Source: Mageeibacillus sp. UBA5770
GTDB taxonomy: Bacteria > Bacillota_A > Clostridia > Saccharofermentanales > Saccharofermentanaceae
DNA: 64,000 nt
Assembly: GCA_002418705.1 (NCBI GenBank)
Contig: DIEQ01000070.1
Coordinates: 28,916 to 92,915, forward strand
Direction of reading: 5' to 3'
This document shows, piece by piece, positions 37,793-46,127 of the stretch. Each line of letters begins with the position of its first letter. Position 1 is the stretch's first letter. Under the pieces are notes generated by a model that was not told the origin of the DNA, ran no database searches, and worked only from the letters and a program-made list of their open reading frames with translations. The position numbers were made by a program, and so were the translations under genes.

Positions 37793-38179
37793 CTACAGCA
37801 TAGCGATTCTGGATATTTCAATTGTAATTACCTTTATGACAAAGAGCACAGCAATAATGAAATAGCAAATTTTTCGAAATTCCTGTTTTCGTACAAAAAT
37901 GGCGACTAATCCAGTGAGAAAAATCAAGCCGCCTGCAACTGAGCATACCAGCGATTGCATGCTTTCCGGGACAAACAATGCAGCTTCTGTCATGTATGCG
38001 TCCCGGATTGCAGAGAGCCCGCTTATTGCCGTGCCAATCAAAATAAACAATAAAATATGCCAGCCCCAATGTCGAATTTTTTTTTGGTTATTAAAAGAAA
38101 TGATTATAAACACCAGCATGATTACGACAAAAACAGTGGTTAAGATTGAGAATAGATTTCCAAAATATAAGTTGAACAC
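37793..38179 (-). CDS. Four-helix membrane protein, unknown
   Basis: A 128-residue protein with four hydrophobic helices and no family I can name. I choose GTG 38179, eight bases after TTGGAGG. The longer frame starting at TTG 38227 would overlap the operators and the transcription start. It is the first gene of the TetR operon, 11 bp before tetR. Its regulation together with a flavin reductase suggests a role in response to a redox-active or membrane-active compound, which is inference. Confidence 0.7.
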   Translation of the reverse strand: MFNLYFGNLFSILTTVFVVIMLVFIIISFNNQKKIRHWGWHILLFILIGTAISGLSAIRDAYMTEAALFVPESMQSLVCSVAGGLIFLTGLVAIFVRKQEFRKICYFIIAVLFVIKVITIEISRIAML

Positions 38180-38194
38180 AAATTTCGCCTCCAA

Positions 38195-38242
38195 ACTAAC
38201 AGTTGTTAGTGACAATATAACTAACAACTGTTAGTCTGTCAA
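38195..38242 (-). promoter_or_regulatory. TetR-type promoter with two operators
   Basis: On the minus strand TTGACA (38242-38237), 17 bp, TATATT (38219-38214). The spacer is filled by ACTAACAACTGTTAGT (38220-38235 on the plus strand). A second copy, ACTAACAGTTGTTAGT, lies at 38195-38210, just after the -10 box. Both sites would block RNA polymerase. Confidence 0.85.
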
Positions 38243-38291
38243 TAGTCTAATAAAATTTGATAATAGGATTTTATTAAAATCTATTTCATAT

Positions 38292-38320
38292 TTGACAATA
38301 AAACAGATTAAAAATATACA
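38292..38320 (+). promoter_or_regulatory. Consensus promoter for the YesM/YesN operon
   Basis: TTGACA (38292-38297), 17 bp, TATACA (38315-38320). A second possible -10, TATAAT, lies at 38354-38359 with a weak -35. These serve the kinase gene at 38454. Confidence 0.65.
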
Positions 38321-38453
38321 GTACCGGATTTAGACTGCCCATTGCGCCTGATATATAATTAAGCTATTACATGAACCATCAAAAGAGTGTAAAATTTTTT
38401 CGTGGCTTGTGAAGTGGGAATCGAGGCGTATTTTGAATATAAGGCATCAGAAA

Positions 38454-40196
38454 ATGTCCATTCGGCAAAAGGTGCTGCTCGGAATTCTGAGCATTTCTGT
38501 TATTGCCATTTGTATCGTAACTGTTTTTGCCATGCAGACAATCTATACAAAAATGCGCGAGCAGATTATTCAGACCCGCAGCATGAGTATCGGGTGGCTT
38601 AAAGAACGGCTTGATTTGAGTATCCGTGAATATACAGAACAGTTTTACAGCTTCGAGGTTGATAAGACTTTTAAACAGGATCTGCAGGAGTGGAGTGCTT
38701 CCGGTGATCTGGGCTACGAGCCTAAGTGGCGCTTTATTACATCGCTCAATGCTGCGATCAGTGTCAATTCAAATTTCAATTCTATTGAGATATACAATCT
38801 TGTCAACGGTCAGGTCCTGGCGGCGCGGCGCTCCGGGGCGGTAATGGAAGAAACAGGAGATAAGCTTGATGTATGGAAGGCTCGCGATACGAGCTTGCAG
38901 ACCAACGTGGTGTTCATACGTGAGGGGAAAGAAATTCTTGTTTTTCATCAGATTAACCGGTTTGAGGACAACAAGGGTATTGCGCTGCTTGTCATTCATA
39001 TGCGGCCGTATGAATTCGAAGAGATTCTGGCGGACCTGAAGGCAAGCAAAGAAGAGAGTATCGTTGTTTTTAACGATACGGGGGATTTGATTCTTGCTGA
39101 CTATGGCGAGGAAGACCCGCCGACGGAAGAAAAATGCCTGTCCATGGGCAATGAGCTTGCTGTGACTGCTGACAGGGAGACTGTCGTGGAAGGCAATTTC
39201 TGGTTCTACCGTACCGCAGGGAACGGCAAGCTTCAGATCGTGCAGGCAGAGCCGAATAATGTGATCATGACGGCCATGTACCGGACGCTGATCATCGGTA
39301 TTCTTGTAGCCCTGTTCGCGATACTCGGAGCGGTTCTGTTTGCCATACTCTTTTCGAGTATTGTCAGTAAACCGATTGTACTGCTGTCTGAGAAGATGCG
39401 GAAAGTCACTCTCAAGGACTACGATGCGACCGGTAAATCGGGCCGATATGATGAGATAGGTCTCCTCGAAGACAGCTTTAATACAATGATGACGCGTAAT
39501 CAGGAACTTGTGACCCGGGAGTATCAGAGTAAGATAGAAAAACGCAATGCTCAGATTCATGCGCTGCAGGCTCAGATAAATCCGCATTTTATGTACAACA
39601 CGCTTCAGGTAATCGGCGGTATGGCGCTTCGAAAGAATGCACCGGAGATTTATACCGTGACCGTTGCGTTAAGCGACATCCTGCGCTATTCGCTCAATTT
39701 TTCGCGTGAAATGGTTCCTCTCAGGGAAGAGATTCAGTATCTGCAGAGCTTTCTGCGGATTCAGAACGAACGGTTTGCGAATCGGATAAATCTTAATATT
39801 GATATTCCGGATGAACTTATGGAATGCCTGATTCCGAAGCTGATACTGCAGCCGATTCTCGAAAATACTTTTGAACACGGGCTTACCGATAAAAAAGGAG
39901 GCTGGGTCATCAAGATTCAGGGTTTTGAAACTACGGGCGGGGACATGAAGATCGTTGTGTCTGACAATGGCATGGGGATCGGGCAGGAACGGCTTGTACA
40001 AATACGCGATGACCTTGCGCGCGGTGCCGATAAAGCAATTGATTCGGGGAAACATATCGGACTTAACAATGTAAATTCCCGCATCCGGCTGCGGTATCCC
40101 GGCGGTGAATACGGTGTCTCTGTCGAGAGCGAAGAGGGCGTCGGAACAACCGTAACGGTTCTGATGAAAATAGTCAGGGAGGGGAACAATGTATAA
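38454..40196 (+). CDS. YesM-family sensor histidine kinase
   Basis: A membrane kinase of 580 residues, if ATG 38454 is the start. A GTG at 38409 would add 15 residues but has no site. A helix at about 10-30, an extracytoplasmic dCache-like domain to about 285, a second helix and a HAMP segment come first. The YesM-type phosphoacceptor QAQINPHFMYNTLQVIG has His378. The HATPase domain has ILENTFEHGL and DNGMGIG. Such kinases usually sense sugars or oligosaccharides and pair with AraC-type regulators. The regulator gene overlaps its end, and the sugar transporter genes follow. Confidence 0.93.
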   Translation: MSIRQKVLLGILSISVIAICIVTVFAMQTIYTKMREQIIQTRSMSIGWLKERLDLSIREYTEQFYSFEVDKTFKQDLQEWSASGDLGYEPKWRFITSLNAAISVNSNFNSIEIYNLVNGQVLAARRSGAVMEETGDKLDVWKARDTSLQTNVVFIREGKEILVFHQINRFEDNKGIALLVIHMRPYEFEEILADLKASKEESIVVFNDTGDLILADYGEEDPPTEEKCLSMGNELAVTADRETVVEGNFWFYRTAGNGKLQIVQAEPNNVIMTAMYRTLIIGILVALFAILGAVLFAILFSSIVSKPIVLLSEKMRKVTLKDYDATGKSGRYDEIGLLEDSFNTMMTRNQELVTREYQSKIEKRNAQIHALQAQINPHFMYNTLQVIGGMALRKNAPEIYTVTVALSDILRYSLNFSREMVPLREEIQYLQSFLRIQNERFANRINLNIDIPDELMECLIPKLILQPILENTFEHGLTDKKGGWVIKIQGFETTGGDMKIVVSDNGMGIGQERLVQIRDDLARGADKAIDSGKHIGLNNVNSRIRLRYPGGEYGVSVESEEGVGTTVTVLMKIVREGNNV

Positions 40197-41295
40197 GGCA
40201 GTCATTATAGATGATGAACCCTGGACACGTGAAGTTATTAAGAGTCTGGGCCAATGGAAAGAACTGGGTATAGAAGTTATCGGTGAGGCATCAGACGGTG
40301 AATATGGCAGGGAATTGATATCACACCTTGCTCCGGATATCATTCTGACCGATGTCCGTATGCCTCATGTAAATGGCATTGACCTCTTGACACAGCTGCG
40401 CAGGGAAGGGAATACGGCGAAAGTGATCATAATTAGCGGATATGATGATTTTACCTATATCCACAGCGTTATTAAGCTGAATGTAATAGATTACCTTCTC
40501 AAACCCATTAAGCCGGAAGAGCTTAACGAGCAGCTGCGCCGGGCCGTCGATCAGCTGCAGGAAGAAAAGCAGATTCGATCCGGTGAGAGCATGGACGGAT
40601 TTTTGAATGCGCCATGGACCCATGAGTATTTTACCCTGCGAAACAGGGCTTACGAATCTTTGCGTGCAAATAATGAGGAAGATATAACACTGGCCTTTGA
40701 AAAAATGAAGGCGCTTTTCCCGGATGCTTCAGAGCATGAAATATCCAAGGGCATGATGATCGGCCTGTATTACGGCTTAATGGAATGGCTTCAGAAATTT
40801 ATCGGTGAAAGCGGATATGCGCAGGAAGACTTGTTTAAACCGCTTGAGACTTCCTTTTTGTTCAGCGGTGAGACACAGATAGCTGACATGCTGCAGAATA
40901 TGAGTCAACTGTACTGTCTTGCTGCCAGAGGTGTCTCCAAATTATTGCATGAGAGAAACCGCCTGGACATCCGCGCTGTGGAGGCATTTGTCAAAAGCCG
41001 CTTTTCTGATACGGGAAGCGTCTCGCTCGAGGAGACGGCCGCCCGATTTTTTGTAAGCAGGGAATATTTAAGCAAAATCTTCAAACAGTCGGTCGGGGAC
41101 GGTTTTTCCGACTATGTGTCCTCACTGCGTATGTCCAAGGCGAAGGAACTGATTGAGAGGGGCGTGCCACTTAAGGATGTCAGTACGATGACCGGCTATT
41201 TGGATCAGGCGCATTTCTACAAATCTTTCAAGCGCTTTTACGGCATGACTCCGGGCGAAATGCAAAAGAGTTTAAAAAAGGACAGTAAAACATAA
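40189..41295 (+). CDS. YesN-family response regulator, AraC output
   Basis: A 368-residue regulator. The receiver has IIDDEPWTRE, phospho-acceptor Asp55 (ILTDVRMPHVNG) and the Lys in YLLKPIKPE. A linker of about 130 residues leads to an AraC-type double helix-turn-helix at about 265-365 (ETAARFFVSREYLSKIFKQ, then VSTMTGYLDQAHFYKSFKRF). It is translationally coupled to the kinase by an eight-base overlap and has GGGAGGGG upstream. It most likely activates the ABC transporter and GH5 genes that follow. Confidence 0.95.
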   Translation: MYKAVIIDDEPWTREVIKSLGQWKELGIEVIGEASDGEYGRELISHLAPDIILTDVRMPHVNGIDLLTQLRREGNTAKVIIISGYDDFTYIHSVIKLNVIDYLLKPIKPEELNEQLRRAVDQLQEEKQIRSGESMDGFLNAPWTHEYFTLRNRAYESLRANNEEDITLAFEKMKALFPDASEHEISKGMMIGLYYGLMEWLQKFIGESGYAQEDLFKPLETSFLFSGETQIADMLQNMSQLYCLAARGVSKLLHERNRLDIRAVEAFVKSRFSDTGSVSLEETAARFFVSREYLSKIFKQSVGDGFSDYVSSLRMSKAKELIERGVPLKDVSTMTGYLDQAHFYKSFKRFYGMTPGEMQKSLKKDSKT

Positions 41296-41411
41296 CGGAT
41301 TCAGAGAATGCCTGTTGCATAAAAATCCGGCATGATTATAGCAAGAAGTGGTGCATAACCACCAAAGCTTGAAGGAATGATCATTCGTTCACACAAAAGA
41401 GGAGGATTTTT

Positions 41412-42731
41412 ATGAAAAAGTTTTTTGCACTTATGCTGACAGCCTGTATGGCACTTTCGCTGGCAGCATGCGGTACAAGCAGTACGACAGCGACAACCAC
41501 AGAGACGGCAGGGGAAGCGACGACAGCGGCAGCAACAACTGCGGCTACAACGGCGACAGCAGAGCCCCGCGAGGCAGAACTCAACATTATGATGAGTTTC
41601 CCGCAGTACATGGATCAGTGGGAGACATATACCAAACAGTTTGAAGTGAAAATGCTCGCTGAAGAGAATATCAAGGTAAAGGTCAACCTGGAGATGCCCA
41701 GCTCCGACCAATACGAGAGTGTACTCCAGGCCCGGCTTTCCAGCGGAGATGCCCCGGATCTCTATACACTTCACAGCAATAATATTTCTACGTATAACAA
41801 GGCAGGAAACCTCACTGACCTTTCGGGTGAAGCATTAGCCGGTAAAATCTATGAGGATGTAAAAGCAACCGTGACACGTGACGGCAAGCTTCTGGCTGTG
41901 CCGATTGAGAGCCAGGCCTGGGGTGTTCTGTATAACAAAGACATTTTTGAAGAATGCGGCCTGACAGCGCCAAAAACGCTTGATGATTTGAAGAATATCT
42001 GCACGGTACTTACAGAAAAAGGATACACACCCTTCATGCTCGCCTATCAGGAGCAGTGGGTTCCTCAGCTAATGACCGCGCTTACCCTCGGCGGCAAGGT
42101 ATCCGGCGAGATCCCGGACTGGGTTGACCGTATGTATAAAGATGAAGGCTCATATACAGAAGTCAAAGATATCTTCGGACCTATCGACCTGATCATGCAG
42201 AATGGTACTGACCGTGCCATGGAGACCGGTTCCGAGGCAGGTTCAGCTGATTTTGCTGTCGGAAAAGCAGCCATGTACGTACAGGGAACCTGGGCATCCG
42301 GGACAATCATGACAACGAATCCTGACATGAACCTCGGAGTGTTTGCACTTCCGATCAATGGTAACGAAGCTGATACCCTGGTAAACCTGTCGACTTCGAC
42401 AACACTCGCCGTGCACCCTGACAGTAAGGAAATGGACCTTGCTCTCAAATTTGCAAACTATGTGCTGGACGACAAAGATTCTTCAGCGCTCTTTGAAGCA
42501 TGCTCATTTAACCCGATTGCCACCATCCATACATTTTCACCTGCTTCATGGGTAGCTGATGCATCTGCATTTGTAGCTGCAGGCAAATCTTATCAGGATC
42601 TGGTTCTCCCGCAAGCTGTTACGGAAGAGCAGGGCAAACTTCTTCAGGAATATTATGTAGGGTCAATTACACAGGATGAGTTCATCTCGCAGATGGATGC
42701 AGTATTCAAAGAAGCAAACAAACAAGCATAA
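41412..42731 (+). CDS. Sugar-binding lipoprotein of ABC transporter (family 1)
   Basis: A 439-residue solute-binding lipoprotein with a lipobox at Cys20 (LSLAAC). A Thr/Ala linker of about 30 residues follows, then a type 1 extracellular solute-binding fold (LQARLSSGDAPDLYTLHSNN, VLYNKDIFEECGL, ALKFANYVLDD). It captures a carbohydrate outside the membrane for the two permeases downstream. No ATPase gene is in the operon, so a shared MsmK-type ATPase is expected elsewhere. The ligand may be a beta-glucan oligosaccharide, judging by the GH5 gene in the same operon. The ribosome site is AGAGGAGG. Confidence 0.93.
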   Translation: MKKFFALMLTACMALSLAACGTSSTTATTTETAGEATTAAATTAATTATAEPREAELNIMMSFPQYMDQWETYTKQFEVKMLAEENIKVKVNLEMPSSDQYESVLQARLSSGDAPDLYTLHSNNISTYNKAGNLTDLSGEALAGKIYEDVKATVTRDGKLLAVPIESQAWGVLYNKDIFEECGLTAPKTLDDLKNICTVLTEKGYTPFMLAYQEQWVPQLMTALTLGGKVSGEIPDWVDRMYKDEGSYTEVKDIFGPIDLIMQNGTDRAMETGSEAGSADFAVGKAAMYVQGTWASGTIMTTNPDMNLGVFALPINGNEADTLVNLSTSTTLAVHPDSKEMDLALKFANYVLDDKDSSALFEACSFNPIATIHTFSPASWVADASAFVAAGKSYQDLVLPQAVTEEQGKLLQEYYVGSITQDEFISQMDAVFKEANKQA

Positions 42732-42737
42732 TCCAGC

Positions 42738-42768
42738 GGGGGGGCTGGCTGCGGCCGGCCCCCTTTTT
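42738..42768 (+). terminator. Strong hairpin between binding protein and permease
   Basis: Ten-pair stem GGGGGCTGGC / GCCGGCCCCC around TGCG, then five T. In such operons a partial terminator keeps permease levels below those of the binding protein. Confidence 0.75.
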
Positions 42769-42800
42769 AATTCACAGATCATGAACTGAGGTGACCTGAT

Positions 42801-43679
42801 TTGAAGAAGAGAACAAAACAAAATCTCACTATGCTGCTCTATACGCTTCCTGCCCTGATCGTCTATGCAGCTTTCAAGCTCATTCCGGCCGTGTCTGGCA
42901 TCTACTATTCCATGACTGACTGGAATGGGCTCAATAAGGGATTTGACATGATTGGACTTGAGAATTTCAAGGAGATATTTTCCGATACAAATTACTGGCA
43001 GTCTATTCTATTTACTTTTAAATATGTAATTGTCATGATTATCGCCGCAAATTTGACCGCACTGCTTCTTGCCGTAACGATCGAATCCAGACAGCGTGCG
43101 AAAGGACTTTTCCGAACTATATTTTTTATGCCGAATATGATAAGCATGATTATCGGCGGTTATATGTGGATGTTCATCTTCACGAAGGTTCTCTACTATA
43201 TGGCAGACAACTGGGGGATGACATTCTTTGACAGATCATGGATCGGTGACCCCAAGTACGCATTTATTGCGATTATTATCGTTGCGACATGGGGTTCTGT
43301 CGGATATCTGATGATTATTTATATGGCGGCGCTTCAAGGCGTGCCGGTGAACCTTAAGGAAGCAGCCAGCCTCGACGGTGCGAATTCCTGGCAGACTTTC
43401 CTGCATGTGGTGCTGCCGCTGATACAGAACGCACTCACAGTATGTATCTTCTGGACACTTAATGCTTCTTTTCAGGTGTTCGACGTTGTATACGCACTTA
43501 CAGGAGGCGGTCCGGGCCGTGCAACACAGACGGCTGCCATTAACATTTATGAAGAGGCGTTCCGCGGCAACTTCCGGTTTGGTTATGCAACAGCAAAGTC
43601 AACGGTGCTCTTTGTAATCGTGATGCTGTTCACGGCTATTCAGCTGAGGCTGATGAAAAGAAAGGAGCAGGAGCTGTGA
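42801..43679 (+). CDS. Sugar ABC transporter permease, MalF/UgpA-type
   Basis: A 292-residue membrane subunit with six hydrophobic helices and the ABC-contacting EAA loop (NLKEAASLDGANSWQTFLHVVLP, broken around the Gly). The start is TTG 42801 with TGAGGTG upstream. Its stop overlaps the GTG start of the partner permease. With the lipoprotein upstream it forms a CUT1-type importer. Confidence 0.93.
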   Translation: MKKRTKQNLTMLLYTLPALIVYAAFKLIPAVSGIYYSMTDWNGLNKGFDMIGLENFKEIFSDTNYWQSILFTFKYVIVMIIAANLTALLLAVTIESRQRAKGLFRTIFFMPNMISMIIGGYMWMFIFTKVLYYMADNWGMTFFDRSWIGDPKYAFIAIIIVATWGSVGYLMIIYMAALQGVPVNLKEAASLDGANSWQTFLHVVLPLIQNALTVCIFWTLNASFQVFDVVYALTGGGPGRATQTAAINIYEEAFRGNFRFGYATAKSTVLFVIVMLFTAIQLRLMKRKEQEL

Positions 43680-44506
43680 AACAAAAACGCAAATTCATTA
43701 AAATTTTAATCTATGTTTTGTTGGGGGCGGCGGCGCTGTACTGGCTTTTCCCGCTCCTGATGGCTTTCATGAACTCATTCAAGTCGAACCGCGAACTCCT
43801 GACAAATGTAATGTCATTTCCGACGACAATGAGTCTCGATAACTATCTGCGCACTTTTGATAAGATGAACTATCTGCGAAGTCTCGGCAATAACGTGTTT
43901 CTGGCTGTCGGAGGAGTAGGGCTAATCGTGCTTTTCTCTGCAATGGCCGGCTGGAAAATGTGCCGTACCAAGACACGCCTGTCCAGATTCCTCTTTGGCC
44001 TGTTTGTTTTTTCCATGCTCATTCCGTTCAGTTCCATCATGATTCCTTTGTTCCGTGTTGTTTTGTTTCTGCACATCAAAAATTCACTGACCGGCCTTGT
44101 ATTTGTATATGCAGGGCTGGGAGTCAGCATGGCTATCTTTCTCTATCACGGCTTTGTTAAAAGTATCCCATACGAACTCGAGGAATCAGCCATTATCGAC
44201 GGCTGCAGCTCAATGCAGGTATTTTTCTTCATCGTGATGCCGATGCTTAAGCCAATAACGGCAACTGTGTGCATCACGAATGTTCTGTGGATATGGAATG
44301 ATTTTCTTCTGCCCCTGATTGTGATTTCTGATAATAAGAAATATACTTTATTACTATCGACGAACACTCTGTTCGGACAGTACAGCAATGACTGGACGGC
44401 TATCCTGAGCGCCCTTATTCTGGCTGCGATTCCAGTCGTCATATTCTACGCTCTTTTCCAGAAACAGATTTTGAACGGCATCGCCGATGGAGCAATTAAG
44501 GGGTAA
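43676..44506 (+). CDS. Sugar ABC transporter permease, MalG/UgpE-type
   Basis: A 276-residue second membrane subunit. The EAA loop reads YELEESAIIDGCSSMQVFF and six helices can be seen. It starts at GTG 43676, overlapping the previous stop, and ends two bases before the GH5 gene. No ATP-binding subunit follows. Confidence 0.93.
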   Translation: MKQKRKFIKILIYVLLGAAALYWLFPLLMAFMNSFKSNRELLTNVMSFPTTMSLDNYLRTFDKMNYLRSLGNNVFLAVGGVGLIVLFSAMAGWKMCRTKTRLSRFLFGLFVFSMLIPFSSIMIPLFRVVLFLHIKNSLTGLVFVYAGLGVSMAIFLYHGFVKSIPYELEESAIIDGCSSMQVFFFIVMPMLKPITATVCITNVLWIWNDFLLPLIVISDNKKYTLLLSTNTLFGQYSNDWTAILSALILAAIPVVIFYALFQKQILNGIADGAIKG

Positions 44507-44508
44507 TT

Positions 44509-46056
44509 ATGGAATTTTTACGATCTGTCGGGTCAAAAATATTGGCCGGAGAGCAGGAAATCCTGCTTCGGGGCTTCGGGCTTGGCGGGTGGCTGCTGCC
44601 TGAAGGGTACATGTGGCAGCTGTATACGAAATGTGACCGCCCCAGGCGAATAGAGGAAATGATCGAAACATTATGCGGCAAAGAGTATGCAGCTTCTTTC
44701 TGGGATCAGTACCTGAGTACATTTATCACACAAGAAGATATCCGGTGGATCGCCGCCGGGGGATTCAACAGTGTTCGCCTGCCCCTGAATGCAAGGCATT
44801 TATGCAGGATAATAGACGGGGAGTGCGTGTTTATTCCGGATACCTTGAAGCATGTCGATGATCTCATCAAGTGGTGCAGACGGTTTGGTATCTATGTCAT
44901 TCTTGACATGCATGCTGCTCCGGGCGGGCAGACCGGACAGAACATTGATGACAGCGAGGACGATTTGCCGCGGCTGTTCACGGATGAGGCAAACCGTGAT
45001 GAACTGTGCCTGATGTGGCGTGCGATTGCAGCGCGCTACGCCGACGAACCCGCAGTGGCAGGATATGACCTGTTGAACGAGCCCCTGCCGGATTTCTTTT
45101 CTCAATATAATGACATGATTCTGCCGCTGTATCAGAAGCTTACACGAGTGATCCGCGAAGTGGATACGCGGCATATTGTCATTCTGGAAGGCGCGCACTG
45201 GGCGACGGATTTCTCGATATTCGACCCGCTCAAAAAGGGAGAAATAGATAATGCAGTCCTTCAGTTTCATAAATACTGGAGCACGCCGGATGCCGAGAGT
45301 CTTCGGGACTTTATTGATTGTGCAGGGAGACTGGACATGCCTCTTCTGATGGGAGAGGGCGGCGAAAACAACCTTGCCTGGTACACAGCTGCATTCCCGC
45401 TGTATGTACAAAAAGGGATAAGCTGGTCATTCTGGACATACAAAAAAATGGCAAGGGACAACTCCCCCGTATCTTTTGACCGGCCGGCCGGCTGGGATAC
45501 TTTGATTACATGGCTTGATGGCGGCACGATGCCTGCACCTCCTGATGCAAGGAATATTTTCGATGATTTATTGTACTCTGCAGCACATGCTGCCAGAAAC
45601 GAGAATGTGAACCGCGCACTGAAACGGGAGGTCCCGGTTGACCTGCCCTGTGAATCGTATGACGGTTATGAAATACACACAGCCCGGCGTCCCGGAGCGG
45701 AAATTCGCATGAGTGAGCCGGTGACTCTTCTTTTTGCCTCCGGCAGGACAGGTGTCCCGGATTACAAAAGATACGACGGGGAACCACAGCCCGATGAGGA
45801 AAATATTATCGCTGAACTTAAGGCCGGAGAGTCGCTCTCCTATCGGTTCAAAATGCCATATCCTGGGAAGCTGGCAGCGCAAGTTGTCTACTACGGGGAT
45901 GGCGGTATTAGCCTGAGCGCTGACGACGTTGATATGAAGTGCATTGCTCATGGATCTTATATAATTGACCGGCTCACCTCAGGTACATACAGCCTGCATC
46001 TCAAGTGCATCAGCGGTGTGGTTCAGGCTGACACCATCAGTCTTGCATTTTGTTGA
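44509..46056 (+). CDS. GH5-family glycoside hydrolase, cytoplasmic
   Basis: A 515-residue glycosidase without a signal peptide. Residues 1-360 form a GH5-type barrel: RGFGLGGWLLPEGYM, FNSVRLPLNARHL, acid/base Glu191 in YDLLNEPLP and the nucleophile Glu283 in LLMGEGGEN. It resembles exo-beta-1,3-glucanase or beta-glucosidase members such as those in subgroups acting on short beta-glucans. The C-terminal 120 residues look like a beta-sandwich. Coming two bases after the permease, it probably cleaves the imported oligosaccharide inside the cell. The precise linkage is unknown. Confidence 0.88.
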   Translation: MEFLRSVGSKILAGEQEILLRGFGLGGWLLPEGYMWQLYTKCDRPRRIEEMIETLCGKEYAASFWDQYLSTFITQEDIRWIAAGGFNSVRLPLNARHLCRIIDGECVFIPDTLKHVDDLIKWCRRFGIYVILDMHAAPGGQTGQNIDDSEDDLPRLFTDEANRDELCLMWRAIAARYADEPAVAGYDLLNEPLPDFFSQYNDMILPLYQKLTRVIREVDTRHIVILEGAHWATDFSIFDPLKKGEIDNAVLQFHKYWSTPDAESLRDFIDCAGRLDMPLLMGEGGENNLAWYTAAFPLYVQKGISWSFWTYKKMARDNSPVSFDRPAGWDTLITWLDGGTMPAPPDARNIFDDLLYSAAHAARNENVNRALKREVPVDLPCESYDGYEIHTARRPGAEIRMSEPVTLLFASGRTGVPDYKRYDGEPQPDEENIIAELKAGESLSYRFKMPYPGKLAAQVVYYGDGGISLSADDVDMKCIAHGSYIIDRLTSGTYSLHLKCISGVVQADTISLAFC

Positions 46057-46107
46057 AACAAAATGCATAATAATATCAAATCGTAATTATAATAATCTCG
46101 ATTTGAT
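46045..46107. repeat. Two dyads around the GH5 stop and ATPase leader
   Basis: GCATTTTGTT (46045-46054) and AACAAAATGC (46057-46066) form a hairpin over the GH5 stop codon, with no T-run after it. ATCAAATCG (46075-46083) and CGATTTGAT (46099-46107) form a second dyad about 20 bp before the ATPase start, a possible operator. Confidence 0.55.
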
Positions 46108-46127
46108 AATTGTGGGAGGTGTCGACT

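Noticed and set aside
38180..38227. TTG start at 38227 for the membrane protein
   Set aside because: The start would fall within the promoter -10/operator region; GTG 38179 has GGAGG at good spacing.
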